Below, piece by piece: positions 38,052-46,900 of a DNA stretch of 64,000 bases (position 1 is the stretch's first letter; every line of letters begins with the position of its first letter). The notes under the pieces are model-generated. The model saw nothing but the letters and a program-made list of their open reading frames with translations, searched no databases and was not told the origin of the DNA. This stretch comes from M3007 sp965249785 (lineage in GTDB: Bacteria > Bacteroidota > Bacteroidia > Chitinophagales > Saprospiraceae), in NCBI GenBank assembly GCA_965249785.1, contig CBDFMU010000046.1, forward strand, positions 1 to 64,000, given 5' to 3'. A program made the translations under genes and the position numbers.

Positions 38052-38930
38052 CTACCGTCCCTCCATCACCCTTTTCATCGTCGCCCCAATCTGCGCAGGC
38101 GATTCCACCACCACAATCCCATTTTCGGCAAGGATGCGCATTTTGGCAGCAGCCGTGTCGTCGTCGCCACCGACGATGGCTCCGGCGTGACCCATTTTGC
38201 GGCCTTTGGGAGCGGTTTGGCCAGCAATGAAGCCGACGACGGGTTTTTTATTGCCATTTTCGCGAATCCAGCGGGCGGCTTCGGCTTCGAGGCCCCCACC
38301 GATTTCACCGATCATCACGATGCCTTCGGTTTCCGGGTCATTCATGAAGAGTTCGATGGCTTCGCGGGTCGTGGTGCCAATGATCGGGTCGCCGCCAATA
38401 CCGATGGCGGTGCTGATGCCCAGTCCGGCTTTGGCGATCTGGTCGGCGGCTTCGTAGGTGAGCGTCCCGGATTTGGAGACCAGGCCGATAGAGCCGCGTT
38501 TGAACACGAAGCCTGGCATGATGCCCACTTTCGCTTCGTCGGGCGTGATGATGCCGGGGCAGTTTGGCCCGATGAGGCGGCAATCCATGCGTGCCAGATA
38601 CGCTTTCACCCGCACCATATCCTGGATCGGAATGCCTTCGGTGATGGCCACGATGACTTTGATGCCCGAAGCAGCGGCTTCGACGATGGCGTCGGCAGCA
38701 AAAGCGGGCGGTACAAATATAATGCTGGTATCGGCTCCGGCGAAGCGCACGGCATCTTCTACGGTATTGAATACCGGACGTTCGAGGTGGATTTGGCCGC
38801 CTTTGCCCGGCGTGACTCCGCCCACGACGTTGGTTTTGTAGGCGATCATTTGCTCGGCATGAAACGTGCCTTCTTTGCCCGTAAAGCCCTGGACGATGAT
38901 GCGGGAATTCTTATTGACTAAAACAGACAT
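38052..38930 (-). CDS. sucD: Succinyl-CoA synthetase (ADP-forming), alpha subunit
   Basis: A 292-residue protein, normal for SucD. QGFTGKEGTFHAEQMIAYKT begins the CoA-binding Rossmann domain. The phosphorylated histidine lies in GHAGAIVGG near residue 250. RLIGPNCPGIITP and SKSGTLTYEA are family landmarks. With SucC it converts succinyl-CoA to succinate with ATP (or GTP) formation in the TCA cycle. sucC is not adjacent. Closed by the shared terminator. Confidence 0.96.
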   Translation of the reverse strand: MSVLVNKNSRIIVQGFTGKEGTFHAEQMIAYKTNVVGGVTPGKGGQIHLERPVFNTVEDAVRFAGADTSIIFVPPAFAADAIVEAAASGIKVIVAITEGIPIQDMVRVKAYLARMDCRLIGPNCPGIITPDEAKVGIMPGFVFKRGSIGLVSKSGTLTYEAADQIAKAGLGISTAIGIGGDPIIGTTTREAIELFMNDPETEGIVMIGEIGGGLEAEAARWIRENGNKKPVVGFIAGQTAPKGRKMGHAGAIVGGDDDTAAAKMRILAENGIVVVESPAQIGATMKRVMEGR

Positions 38931-38935
38931 TAATT

Positions 38936-39178
38936 TAGTTATGAGTTATGAGTTATGAGTTATGAGTTATGGCTCGCCCTCTTATGATTGAAACAACTAG
39001 TTCGCAATAATTATATAGTCAGTTTAGAGTAGTTTAGAATGTTTAGATGGGTTTAGTTATTTGATCCTCAGTAGATTACATTTCACATTTGTTCAAAAAC
39101 ACTTTGCGTTGACTATGAATCTACGACGGTTAAAATAACTCATAACTCATAACTCATAACTCATAACTCATAACTTTC
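38936..39178. repeat. GAGTTAT-type inverted bracket repeat enclosing a dispersed repeat
   Basis: Four to five ATGAGTT units start just upstream of sucD (38939-38970). Five reverse-complement ATAACTC units end just before the divIC-like gene (39136-39176). Copy 2 of the 90-bp repeat lies inside the bracket. Confidence 0.8.
39031..39120. repeat. 90-bp dispersed repeat, copy 2
   Basis: Shares with copy 1 (23651-23740) the order GTTTAGAATG, TTGATCCTCAGTAG, ACATTTCACATTTGTTCAAA and GCGTTGACTAT, with scattered substitutions. It includes several GTTTAG units. Confidence 0.75.
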
Positions 39179-39489
39179 TACTTTTCTTTAATAATATACA
39201 CGTCTTCATCCCGCTGCTTCATGAAATAGTGTTCGCGGGCAAATTTCTCCTTGGTCACTTCAAAATCCTCGGCTTCTTCGCGGGCATCCTTGATCTTACC
39301 TTCGTAATAGGCACGATCCGTTTCCAGTCGTTGCTGCGCGCGATGCAGTTTCCATTGCGTCCAGAAGCTGTGCCGATCCAGGAAAGTGAGGATGAACAGG
39401 AAAGCCACTAGCGTGAGGTAGTAGCGATTCTGGAGGGGAGCCGGAAGTTTTTGCCAAAGCGATTGCCAGGGATTGGACGGAAGAGCCAT
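39178..39489 (-). CDS. Septum formation initiator (DivIC/FtsB-like)
   Basis: A 103-residue protein with one membrane span (YYLTLVAFLFILTFL, about residues 23-37), a coiled coil (LHRAQQRLETDRAYYEGKIKDAREEAED) and a short C-terminal domain with KFAREHYFMKQRDEDVYII, the DivIC signature. It scaffolds the divisome with FtsL/FtsQ-type partners in the cytoplasmic membrane. It lies between two repeat blocks and appears monocistronic. Confidence 0.87.
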   Translation of the reverse strand: MALPSNPWQSLWQKLPAPLQNRYYLTLVAFLFILTFLDRHSFWTQWKLHRAQQRLETDRAYYEGKIKDAREEAEDFEVTKEKFAREHYFMKQRDEDVYIIKEK

Positions 39490-39514
39490 GGATGCTGCGT
39501 TTGATGGAAAGAAT

Positions 39515-39745
39515 CGATGGTGGAGAGGGGTGGAGAAAAATGGTTTAGAAAGGTGGAGAAATCCTCCATGCTCATAAACCGCTCAAAAGTAAATGGATTT
39601 TGTCAATCGCTCTGTTTTTCTACCAATGCAACGTGGTTTTGAACAAAAACGAGTCCTAAATCGCCCATCAAATGCTTAAACCCTTTTTCTCAACCCTTTT
39701 TTCTCAACCTTGCTCAACCTTTTTTTTCTAAACCATTTTCTCAAC
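39515..39745. repeat. GTGGAG/GTTGAG/GTTTAG mixed inverted bracket repeat
   Basis: Forward GTGGAG, GTTTAG and GTGGAG units at 39515-39565 face reverse CTCAACC and CTAAACC units at 39676-39745. About 110 bp of unrelated sequence lies between. Confidence 0.65.
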
Positions 39746-39748
39746 CTC

Positions 39749-40327
39749 CTACTCCGCCCAAGGCTCAATAATCTCGGTCAGACGGTCGAATATCTCGTTC
39801 AGAGTGCCTATACCATTGATCGTGTGGCTTTTACTTTGCCTTTGATAGTAATCAAATACAGGAGTAGTCTCGCTTTTATACACTCCAATGCGATTGCGGA
39901 TAATAGTATCGTCGTTGTCGTCGGCTCGGCCTGAAGTGGCACCGCGCAACCGAATACGGTACACGATTTCTTCGTCGTCCACGTGCAGCGCGATCAGCCC
40001 CGACACGGCCGTATCCAGTTCGACAAGCAGATCATCGAGGGCTTCAGCCTGCGGAATGGTGCGCGGAAAACCATCAAAAATAAAGCCTTGCGCATCAGGA
40101 TGGGCCTCCACTTTATTGCGCAGCATGCCGATGGTGATGCTATCCGGCACGAGTTCGCCTTTGGCGATGTAGGCTTTCGCTTTTATACCGAGTGGGGTAT
40201 CATTGCCCATTTCATAGCGGAAGAGGTCACCGGTGCTGATGTGCACGAGGTGGTATTTCTCCACAAGCTTGGTCGCCTGGGTGCCTTTGCCCGAACCGGG
40301 TGGGCCAAAAAGAATAAGGTTGATCAT
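39749..40327 (-). CDS. adk: Adenylate kinase
   Basis: A 192-residue short-type adenylate kinase (no zinc/lid insertion). P-loop GPPGSGKGTQA (8-18), ISTGDLFR, IFDGFPRTIPQA and the lid RLRGATSGRADDN are all present. Converts ATP + AMP to 2 ADP in the cytosol. A TAnnTTTG box lies 50 bp upstream. Downstream is a repeat block. Confidence 0.97.
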   Translation of the reverse strand: MINLILFGPPGSGKGTQATKLVEKYHLVHISTGDLFRYEMGNDTPLGIKAKAYIAKGELVPDSITIGMLRNKVEAHPDAQGFIFDGFPRTIPQAEALDDLLVELDTAVSGLIALHVDDEEIVYRIRLRGATSGRADDNDDTIIRNRIGVYKSETTPVFDYYQRQSKSHTINGIGTLNEIFDRLTEIIEPWAE

Positions 40328-40376
40328 TCGTTGCTAGCGGTGCTTTAATGCGGCAGCGGGTTCTCCTACCGGATGG

Positions 40377-40384
40377 CAAAGTTA
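40377..40384 (-). promoter_or_regulatory. Candidate -7 box for adk
   Basis: The minus strand reads TAACTTTG, matching TAnnTTTG, 50 bp before the adk ATG. Confidence 0.4.
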
Positions 40385-40533
40385 GAAAGCTGGCTTCCTT
40401 TTGCTGAATTTTTCAAGATCGTTTTTAAAAGACTTCTTTTTATGCGAAGATATTCCTTTTTGCAAAATAATATTTTAATTTATAAATTATTTTAAAAATT
40501 AAAATGCCATCTGGCCAGATGAAGAAACAACCG

Positions 40534-41484
40534 CTAGAAATCGGCGAAGCGGTAGCGTTCGCCATAATCGCGAATCCAGTCGAGCAAACGCCATACATCG
40601 GCGGCCTGGAAAAGTTCCGTCCCCTGATTCATCGTGGCAGCGGTGCCGCAGGCCACGCCCAGCTGGGCCATTTCCCGAAAAGTTTTGCCTTCCTGCAATG
40701 ACCAGACCATCCCGGCCACCATGCTGTCGCCCGCCCCTACCGTACTTTGGTTTTTCACCATCGGCGCTGGAATATGCTCAAACCCGTCGCGGGTCGCCAG
40801 CAGCGCACCCTGCGCCCCCAGCGACACCACCACTACTTCACACTTTCCTTGGTGGATGATTTTCAAAGCCGCGTCGTCCACCTCGTTCATTTCCAAATGC
40901 TCCACGCCGGCCAATAAACTGAGTTCGATCAAGTTGGGTTTTAACAGAAAAACGCCCTCGGCGGCGGCGGCTTCCAGGGCTGGCCCGGAGGTGTCGAGAA
41001 TTAGTTTGGCACCCAGTTGTTTGGCCAGTGCGGCCACTTTTTCAAAATAATGCGCCGACAAACCCGGTGGCAGACTTCCACTGGCAACCAGCCAGGTGGG
41101 TTGTAACTCTTTAACCAGTTCCAGGCATTGATCGGCCTGCGCTTCGGTCACTTCGCCTCCCGTCACGGTGAAGCGATACTGGTGATTGGAGTGGCCCTCC
41201 GTCACGGAGAAACTTTCACGCGTGTCCCCTGGCACTTCCAGCGTTCGGGTTTTAATGTCGGCTTTTTCCATGAGCGCGCGAAGGGTCTGGCCGTTTAGGC
41301 CGCCTACGGGAAATACCGCCGTGCTGTGCCCCCCCAGTTTACGGATGCCTTTCGAGACATTTATACCTCCGCCGCCAGCGTCAATGCGGAGCGGAGCACA
41401 GCGGAGTTTATGATCCGGCACAATGTGTCCAGTCACTGTGCTCTTGTCCAATGCCGGGTGAAAAGTCAGGGTGACGATGCTCAT
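40534..41484 (-). CDS. PfkB-family phosphofructokinase / hexose kinase
   Basis: About 316 residues from MSIVTLTFHPALDKS. PfkB motif 1 is AGGGGINVSKGIRKLGG; motif 2 is STVGAGDSMVAGMVW, with the catalytic Asp in GAGDS. LTFHPALD at the start is the pattern of 1-phosphofructokinase and E. coli Pfk-2-like enzymes. It phosphorylates fructose 6-phosphate, fructose 1-phosphate or tagatose 6-phosphate; the choice is not settled by sequence. The reading frame runs far upstream, but only through GTTGAG repeats (a string of FST/PST residues), so that extension is artificial. Confidence 0.87.
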   Translation of the reverse strand: MSIVTLTFHPALDKSTVTGHIVPDHKLRCAPLRIDAGGGGINVSKGIRKLGGHSTAVFPVGGLNGQTLRALMEKADIKTRTLEVPGDTRESFSVTEGHSNHQYRFTVTGGEVTEAQADQCLELVKELQPTWLVASGSLPPGLSAHYFEKVAALAKQLGAKLILDTSGPALEAAAAEGVFLLKPNLIELSLLAGVEHLEMNEVDDAALKIIHQGKCEVVVVSLGAQGALLATRDGFEHIPAPMVKNQSTVGAGDSMVAGMVWSLQEGKTFREMAQLGVACGTAATMNQGTELFQAADVWRLLDWIRDYGERYRFADF

Positions 41485-41690
41485 GTGGAAGGTTGTTGAG
41501 AAAAAATTGGTTGAGAACGCAAAGCGTGTTGAGAAAAAAGAGGTTGAGAATGTTGAGGGGGTTGAGAATGTTGAGGGGGTTGAGAACGCAAAGCGTGTTG
41601 AGAAAAAAGGTTGAGAGGGTTGAGTGCCAACTTTTCTCAACATTCTCAACAACCTCAACCCTCTCAACATCCTCAACAACCTCTTACTTT
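41485..41690. repeat. Largest GTTGAG-type inverted bracket repeat
   Basis: About fourteen forward GTTGAG units, including the twice-occurring GAACGCAAAGCGTGTTGAG, run from 41493 to 41620. After about 11 bp they face reverse CTCAAC units to 41690. The whole should fold into a long imperfect hairpin. It fills the space between two divergent genes. Confidence 0.85.
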
Positions 41691-41699
41691 GTGCGGGCA

Positions 41700-42332
41700 A
41701 TGATAGCAAAACTTGATGAAAAAAATCTCCTCGAAGCAGCACAATGGCTGGCTGGGCAGGATGCAGGTCTGGCTTTGGTACTGGAAAAATACGGTCCGCC
41801 ACCGCTGTGGGCGCGTTCAGCGGAATTTTCCACTTTGGTACATATTATTTTAGAACAACAAGTCTCGCTGGCTTCGGCCAATGCTGCCTTTCAAAAGTTG
41901 CGGGCAAAAGTAGGCCTGATAACGCCCGAAAGTCTGTTATCGTTGGATGATATAACCCTGCGCGAAATGGGTTTCAGTCGGCAAAAGACACTTTACACTC
42001 GCCTGCTGGCCCAGGCGGTTGCGGCGGGCGATTTGAATTTGGCAGCATTAGAACACCTGCCCGATGAAATGGTGCGCGCTGAATTGAAGCGACTAAAAGG
42101 CGTGGGTGACTGGACGGCCGATATTTATTTGTCGGAGTGCTTGTTACGTACGGACATTCTGCCCAAAGGCGATATTGCTATGCAGGAGGCTTTTCGGGTG
42201 TTGAACAGTTTGGAAAAACGACCTTTACATCCTGATTTTGAAGCCCGCACCGAGCATTGGCGGCCCTGGCGCAGTGTCGGCACCAGAATGCTGTGGCATT
42301 TCTATCTTTGCGAACGTGGACGGATTGGATGA
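41700..42332 (+). CDS. DNA-3-methyladenine glycosylase II (AlkA-like HhH-GPD)
   Basis: About 210 residues from the ATG right after the repeat; the frame before it is repeat-coded. FSTLVHIILEQQVSLASANAAF is the usual N-terminal helix. The helix-hairpin-helix LKRLKGVGDWTADIYL is followed by PKGDIAMQ with the catalytic aspartate. Removes alkylated bases from DNA in base-excision repair. It is shorter than E. coli AlkA (no N-terminal domain), as common in this subgroup. Confidence 0.86.
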   Translation: MIAKLDEKNLLEAAQWLAGQDAGLALVLEKYGPPPLWARSAEFSTLVHIILEQQVSLASANAAFQKLRAKVGLITPESLLSLDDITLREMGFSRQKTLYTRLLAQAVAAGDLNLAALEHLPDEMVRAELKRLKGVGDWTADIYLSECLLRTDILPKGDIAMQEAFRVLNSLEKRPLHPDFEARTEHWRPWRSVGTRMLWHFYLCERGRIG

Positions 42333-42335
42333 ATG

Positions 42336-42466
42336 GGTATTGGTCAATTGGTTACTAGTGAGCTGGTGATCGTTATCCAGCAATTTTTTGACCCTATCCT
42401 TTTAATAAGTATTAATCAGTACCACATACACCAATAACTATTAACCAACAACCAGTCAACCAACCG
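42336..42466. repeat. TTGGT-type inverted bracket repeat
   Basis: Forward GGTATTGGTCAATTGGTTAC units face reverse ACCAATAACTATTAACCAAC units about 60 bp on, ending directly at the SDR ATG. Units of the same kind occur inside the PBP4-type gene at 52258-52285. Confidence 0.55.
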
Positions 42467-43267
42467 ATGGGGTTTTTCAAAAATAAACGGGTCTGGATTA
42501 CCGGTGCTTCCGGCGGCATCGGCGAGGCACTGGCACTGGCGTTCGCCAAAAACGGGGCGCAACTTATTCTCTCCGCTCGCAACGAAAAAGAACTGAATCG
42601 GGTGGCCGCTTTGGCCAGCGAAGCCGGGGCGACTTCGGTCATCGTGCAACCTTTGGATTTGGCGCAGCACGCTACCCTACCCCAAATCGCGGAAAAAGTG
42701 TTGCGGCAAGTCGGCAAGCTGGATATTCTGGTCAATAACGGCGGGATTTCGCAGCGCGCTTTGGCCTTGGATACTTCGCTGGAAGTGGATAAAAAGCTGA
42801 TGGATGTCAATTATTTCGGCACAGTAGCCCTGACAAAAGCGGTTTTGCCGGTTATGTTGACCCACCAATTGGGCCATATTGTGACGGTTACTAGCCTGAC
42901 TGGCAAATTCGGGTCGCCATATCGCTCGTCTTATGCCGCTACGAAACACGCGTTGCACGGCTTTTTTGACAGTCTGCGCGCTGAATTGAGCGAGACGCAC
43001 CTGAAAGTGACGCTGATCTGTCCAGGTTTTATTCGCACCAGCATCAGTATCCATGCGCTCACTGGCGACGGATCCCAATTGGGTACGATGGACGAATCCA
43101 CGGATCGGGGCATGGAGCCGGAAGTGTTGGCGCACAAGATTTTACGCGCCATCGAGCGCGGGAAGGAGGAAGCCTATTTCGGAGGGAAGGAGGTGCTGGG
43201 CGTTTACCTAAAACGGTTTTTCCCGGCTTATTTTTCGCGGATGATTCGCAAAGCGAAGGTGCGGTGA
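42467..43267 (+). CDS. Short-chain dehydrogenase/reductase
   Basis: A 266-residue classical SDR: cofactor motif GASGGIGEALALAF (residues 10-23), NNGG (the NNAG-type motif), the catalytic SLTGKFGSPYRSSYAATKHAL with S-Y-K, and GFIRTSI. The longer C-terminal tail (KRFFPAYFSRMIRKAKV) with basic residues recalls DHRS7-like enzymes acting on lipids or at membranes. Substrate unknown. Confidence 0.9.
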   Translation: MGFFKNKRVWITGASGGIGEALALAFAKNGAQLILSARNEKELNRVAALASEAGATSVIVQPLDLAQHATLPQIAEKVLRQVGKLDILVNNGGISQRALALDTSLEVDKKLMDVNYFGTVALTKAVLPVMLTHQLGHIVTVTSLTGKFGSPYRSSYAATKHALHGFFDSLRAELSETHLKVTLICPGFIRTSISIHALTGDGSQLGTMDESTDRGMEPEVLAHKILRAIERGKEEAYFGGKEVLGVYLKRFFPAYFSRMIRKAKVR

Positions 43268-43425
43268 GGTGTTGTTGAGGATGTTGAGCGGGTGGAGTTT
43301 GCTTCGCAAGTTGAGAATTTCTCAACCCTCCCAATCTTTTCTCAACCTTCTAACCCCTTTTTTCTCAACTTTTTCTCTCAACACCCTCAACCTTCTCAAC
43401 CCTTTCTCTCCACAATTTTATCAAT
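43263..43425. repeat. GTTGAG-type inverted bracket repeat
   Basis: Forward GTTGAGGATG, GTTGAGCGGG and GTTGAGAATT units at 43268-43320 are followed by a long run of reverse CTCAACC units to about 43410. The block separates the convergent SDR and DoxX genes. Confidence 0.75.
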
Positions 43426-43834
43426 GCACCCGCGTAGTGGCCAGCAGCCTTTTCATACTATATCGTCCGCTGCCCTTGCCAGCCAGCATCAATAAACCAC
43501 CGATGATGGCTACGTCTTTCATGAATAAAATGGACTGGATGCGCAGCTGGTCTTTTGGATAGTTCCAGAAGTCGTGGACCAGAAAAGTGACTGGCGTCCA
43601 GTAAAGTAGCAATAATGCCGCTCCCAAAGTAGAACGGTAGCCGAGCAGCACCATCAGCCCGCCTACCACCAGCAGGAATACCGTTCCGTAAAACAGCATA
43701 TCCTGATGCCAGGTGAGTCCATACTGGGTCATGGTGACCTGGGTTTTGTCCATGTATAAGATGGAATCCACTGCTTCAAATATGAAGATAGCGGAAAGGA
43801 AAATACGCCCGATCAGGTCTGTAACGTCTCTCAT
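43421..43834 (-). CDS. DoxX family membrane protein
   Basis: A 137-residue protein with four hydrophobic spans (LIGRIFLSAIFIFEAV; MLFYGTVFLLVVGGLMVLL; LGAALLLLYWTPVTFLV; MKDVAIIGGLLMLAG). The RIFLSAIFIFEA start and the FMKDVAIIGGLL end are DoxX-type signatures. Sits in the cytoplasmic membrane; function in Bacteroidota is not established. A TAnnTTTG box lies about 70 bp upstream. Confidence 0.83.
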   Translation of the reverse strand: MRDVTDLIGRIFLSAIFIFEAVDSILYMDKTQVTMTQYGLTWHQDMLFYGTVFLLVVGGLMVLLGYRSTLGAALLLLYWTPVTFLVHDFWNYPKDQLRIQSILFMKDVAIIGGLLMLAGKGSGRYSMKRLLATTRVH

Positions 43835-43905
43835 AGTCCAATGCCGACTTTCGCCGACGGCTGCCCCTTGCTTTGAAAATCAAGTGTTTACTTGAAAAAG
43901 GCGGA

Positions 43906-43913
43906 CAAAGATA
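43906..43913 (-). promoter_or_regulatory. Candidate -7 box for the doxX-like gene
   Basis: The minus strand reads TATCTTTG, matching TAnnTTTG, about 70 bp before the ATG. Confidence 0.35.
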
Positions 43914-43984
43914 ACGATTTTGACCTTCTCGTTTTAGACATTATATTTTTACAAATTGCTTAAAAAAATTTACTCTTGTAAGTC

Positions 43985-46900
43985 TTACCGTACCCAAATC
44001 ATCTTTCCAGTCCCCATATCAGTACCTGTCTCCAAACAGTAGTAATACAGACCACTAGCTGGCAACACGCTGCCATCCAGCACAATGCGGTGGTAGCCTT
44101 GAGCAAAATCACCCTGCTGTGTCCAGCAAATACGCCCGGTCACATCAGTGATCGTCAGGGTCGCGGCGGTAGCATGGGGAAGGTGAAAGCCGATCGCCGT
44201 GCAACTTGCGAAGGGGTTGGGTTCATTCTGATAGAGTTCAAAACCGACACCAGCCACGCTGGAACTACCATTTTCATGGAATTTTAAGGCGATATCCAGC
44301 CGTTCGCCGGTAACGGGGGCGTAGGCTTCGGCGCGGGTAGGGCGACTGGACAGGTGCAGCATCTGGCTCAATTCGCCTGACTGCCGGGCGCGGAAACGCA
44401 CCGAGAATTCTGCCTGGCCGCCGCCTTCCCACGCGGTGGTGAAGGTCTGTTCCGCCGGGAAAATCGCGAAATTGTCCGCTTTCATCGCCGCACCGGGCTG
44501 TATTTCTAGCACTTCCAAGCCCGGATATTGCAAGGTAAACTGGTAGCCCTGCACGGCTTCGGTCGCCTGAAATTTGACGGTAAATGTCTCGCCTGCCTGC
44601 ACCTCTTCCTCTTCCTGAGGAGTAGCGTCGGCAGTAGAGGTTACCTCAAAAACTAAATTCTCGTTAGCACGATCTTCTGCGTCCACCAGGCCATTTGGGA
44701 AGGCACTACCGTTTACATCACCGACTTTTATGGCCACAAAATCAAATGGACCGACGGGCGGCTGGAAATTGCTAACGGTTTTATATTCCGGGAACAACTC
44801 TATAAAAGGATTAGTTGGCTGAGGAAAAACATAGTCTTTGTCTACAAATCGCCAGGAGGTGTTGTTGGGCAGCTCCTGGTAAATACCGAGGATGAGTTTA
44901 CGAAATTCTATAATGTCGAAAGCTGTGATGGAGCCGGACTTGTTCGCGTCGGCGGCGATCATGCGGTAAGGCGTGGAGATGGGTTGCAGGCCCAGAATGT
45001 GTTTGGAAATGAGGACCAGATCGTAGGTGGTCACGCCATTCAGCGGGTTATCGTCTTTGGTGGGCATCACCGTGAGGTTGGACCCGGGTGGTACGCTGAC
45101 ATAAAAAGCGAAATCGCCATTGCTGTCGCTCAGTTTTTGATAATTGAAGGCGTTAGCCGCCGAATCAGTACCCATCAAAGTCACTGTACCTTCTTCCAAT
45201 CCATCGCCTGTTTCGGTCGCCAGTTGCCCGGCCACGGCAGCAGGCCCTACCGGACAGTTGTTGTTATTGTCCTGTACCGTTACAAAAGTGGTACAGTAGT
45301 CGGCATTGCCCGCCAAATCTACCGACCATAGCTCTACTGGCTGCGCACCAAGATCGGCACAGGTGAAAACAACACTGGTCTGCGGCTGCCCGTTAGCATC
45401 GGTCGGAAATCCCGTTCCCTGCCCGACCCGGCGCAAACCGTATTTCAAGAGATTGCTGGGCATACAGTTATCTTCGGAATACAGTAAAAAATCGAGTGCC
45501 CAGACCTGCACCATTTGGGTCGGCATAATATTGATACTCAAACCATTAAGACAGGTGACGGTGGGTGGTTTGCAATCTTTTATACTGAAGTTATATTCGC
45601 AGGCTACCTCATTGCTGCAGCCATCTGCTACAAACCATTTTATCTTATAATTGCCGTAAGGCAACTCCGGCACCGTGTACGTGGAAGGGGTAGCGGGCGT
45701 ATCGAAGCGCAGCGAAAAAATCTTTCTGGTACTGTCTGCATTGGTCTGTTCCTGCACGGTGAAACGGTATTTCCCGCTGGTTGGCACATTGCGCTGATCG
45801 AACGTGCGGCCCTGCCCACCCGCGAAGTTGGGGGTGAGTGCGTTTCCAAAATTAACGATGCCTGGCGCAGGCGGTTGTTCGCTGTTCACCACGGTTTCCA
45901 TGACACCATCATTGTCCAGGTCAAAAAACAGCAGGTAATGTGCCGTTACGTTCAGGCCGGAACAGGAGTCGAAAGCCGCAATGCTTAGATCGGCCGGGCC
46001 TTCGCATAAGTCGTGCGAACCAGTCGCGGGTTCGTACCAAAGCGGATCATTCCAAAGCAGGGGCGAATTGGTCGTGAAGTCGCAAATTTTTACCGGAGCA
46101 GACGGACAGCTATCAATCACTGGGTTCTGGGTATCCAGGATTTTAATGATTTGCTTGTAGGTATAGCAATTCGCGTTGGCCGACCAAAAAGTGCTGAAAT
46201 CCGTCGGCGTAGGGGAGTTGGGGGTCAGGTTCACGACGGTCGGTGCCCAAATGCCGGTAGTACCCGGCGGCGAAATGACCGGCGCACGGATATTATTCGG
46301 GCTATTTATTATGCTGCTTGGTTCAGGATTAGGAATGTTAATGCAGGGTGCATTGGGATTGTAAGTGCACCAGTTAATGATAGTCCACGTACGCTCTATT
46401 TTGTAGCAGGCATCGGGTACAAGCGTAAAAAGCTGGTCGGTATAAGAAGTGGCGAGGAGTTCACAATCCTGCCCAAAAAAGCTGGGCGCGCCATAGTTAC
46501 CGCTGCCATCACAACCCATGACAATTTTATCGTCCGGCAGTTTTAAATAATAATTTTGGTTATAATTCACCACTATTCGCTGGGTGCAGGAACTGGATTG
46601 GCCGGAACAGTCAAAGGCTTGAAACGTACGGACGATGGTGCCACGGCTGCAAACGGTATCAAACTGGCTATAATTTACGGTACGAATAACCGTATCCAGG
46701 CAGCAGTTGTCAGTAATAGTAGCCGCCCCATATACGCCTAGGCTGGGGTCGAAATTTTCACACTGCACCACCACATCGGACGGCGCGATGCACACGGGTT
46801 TTATTTTATCCTGTACCAACACCTGTACCATGCAACTATTGCTGTGATCTTCCTCGTAGGTGAGCGATACGTTGCCAGCAGGCACTGACAGAGCATCGTA

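Noticed and set aside
41485..41802. N-terminal extension of the PfkB kinase (and on the other strand of the AlkA-like enzyme)
   Set aside because: Codes only for repeat-derived FSTPST or LRMLRGLR strings. Both proteins have normal starts immediately outside the repeat.
8557..43425. CRISPR array from the many short repeats
   Set aside because: Units are 6-10 bp, tandem or nearly so, change orientation within a locus and have no regular unique spacers of 25-45 bp. No cas genes occur in the window.
43421..43834. Doubt that the DoxX-like gene is a repeat artefact
   Set aside because: Although its 3' end abuts a repeat block, the four spans and DoxX motifs lie outside it.
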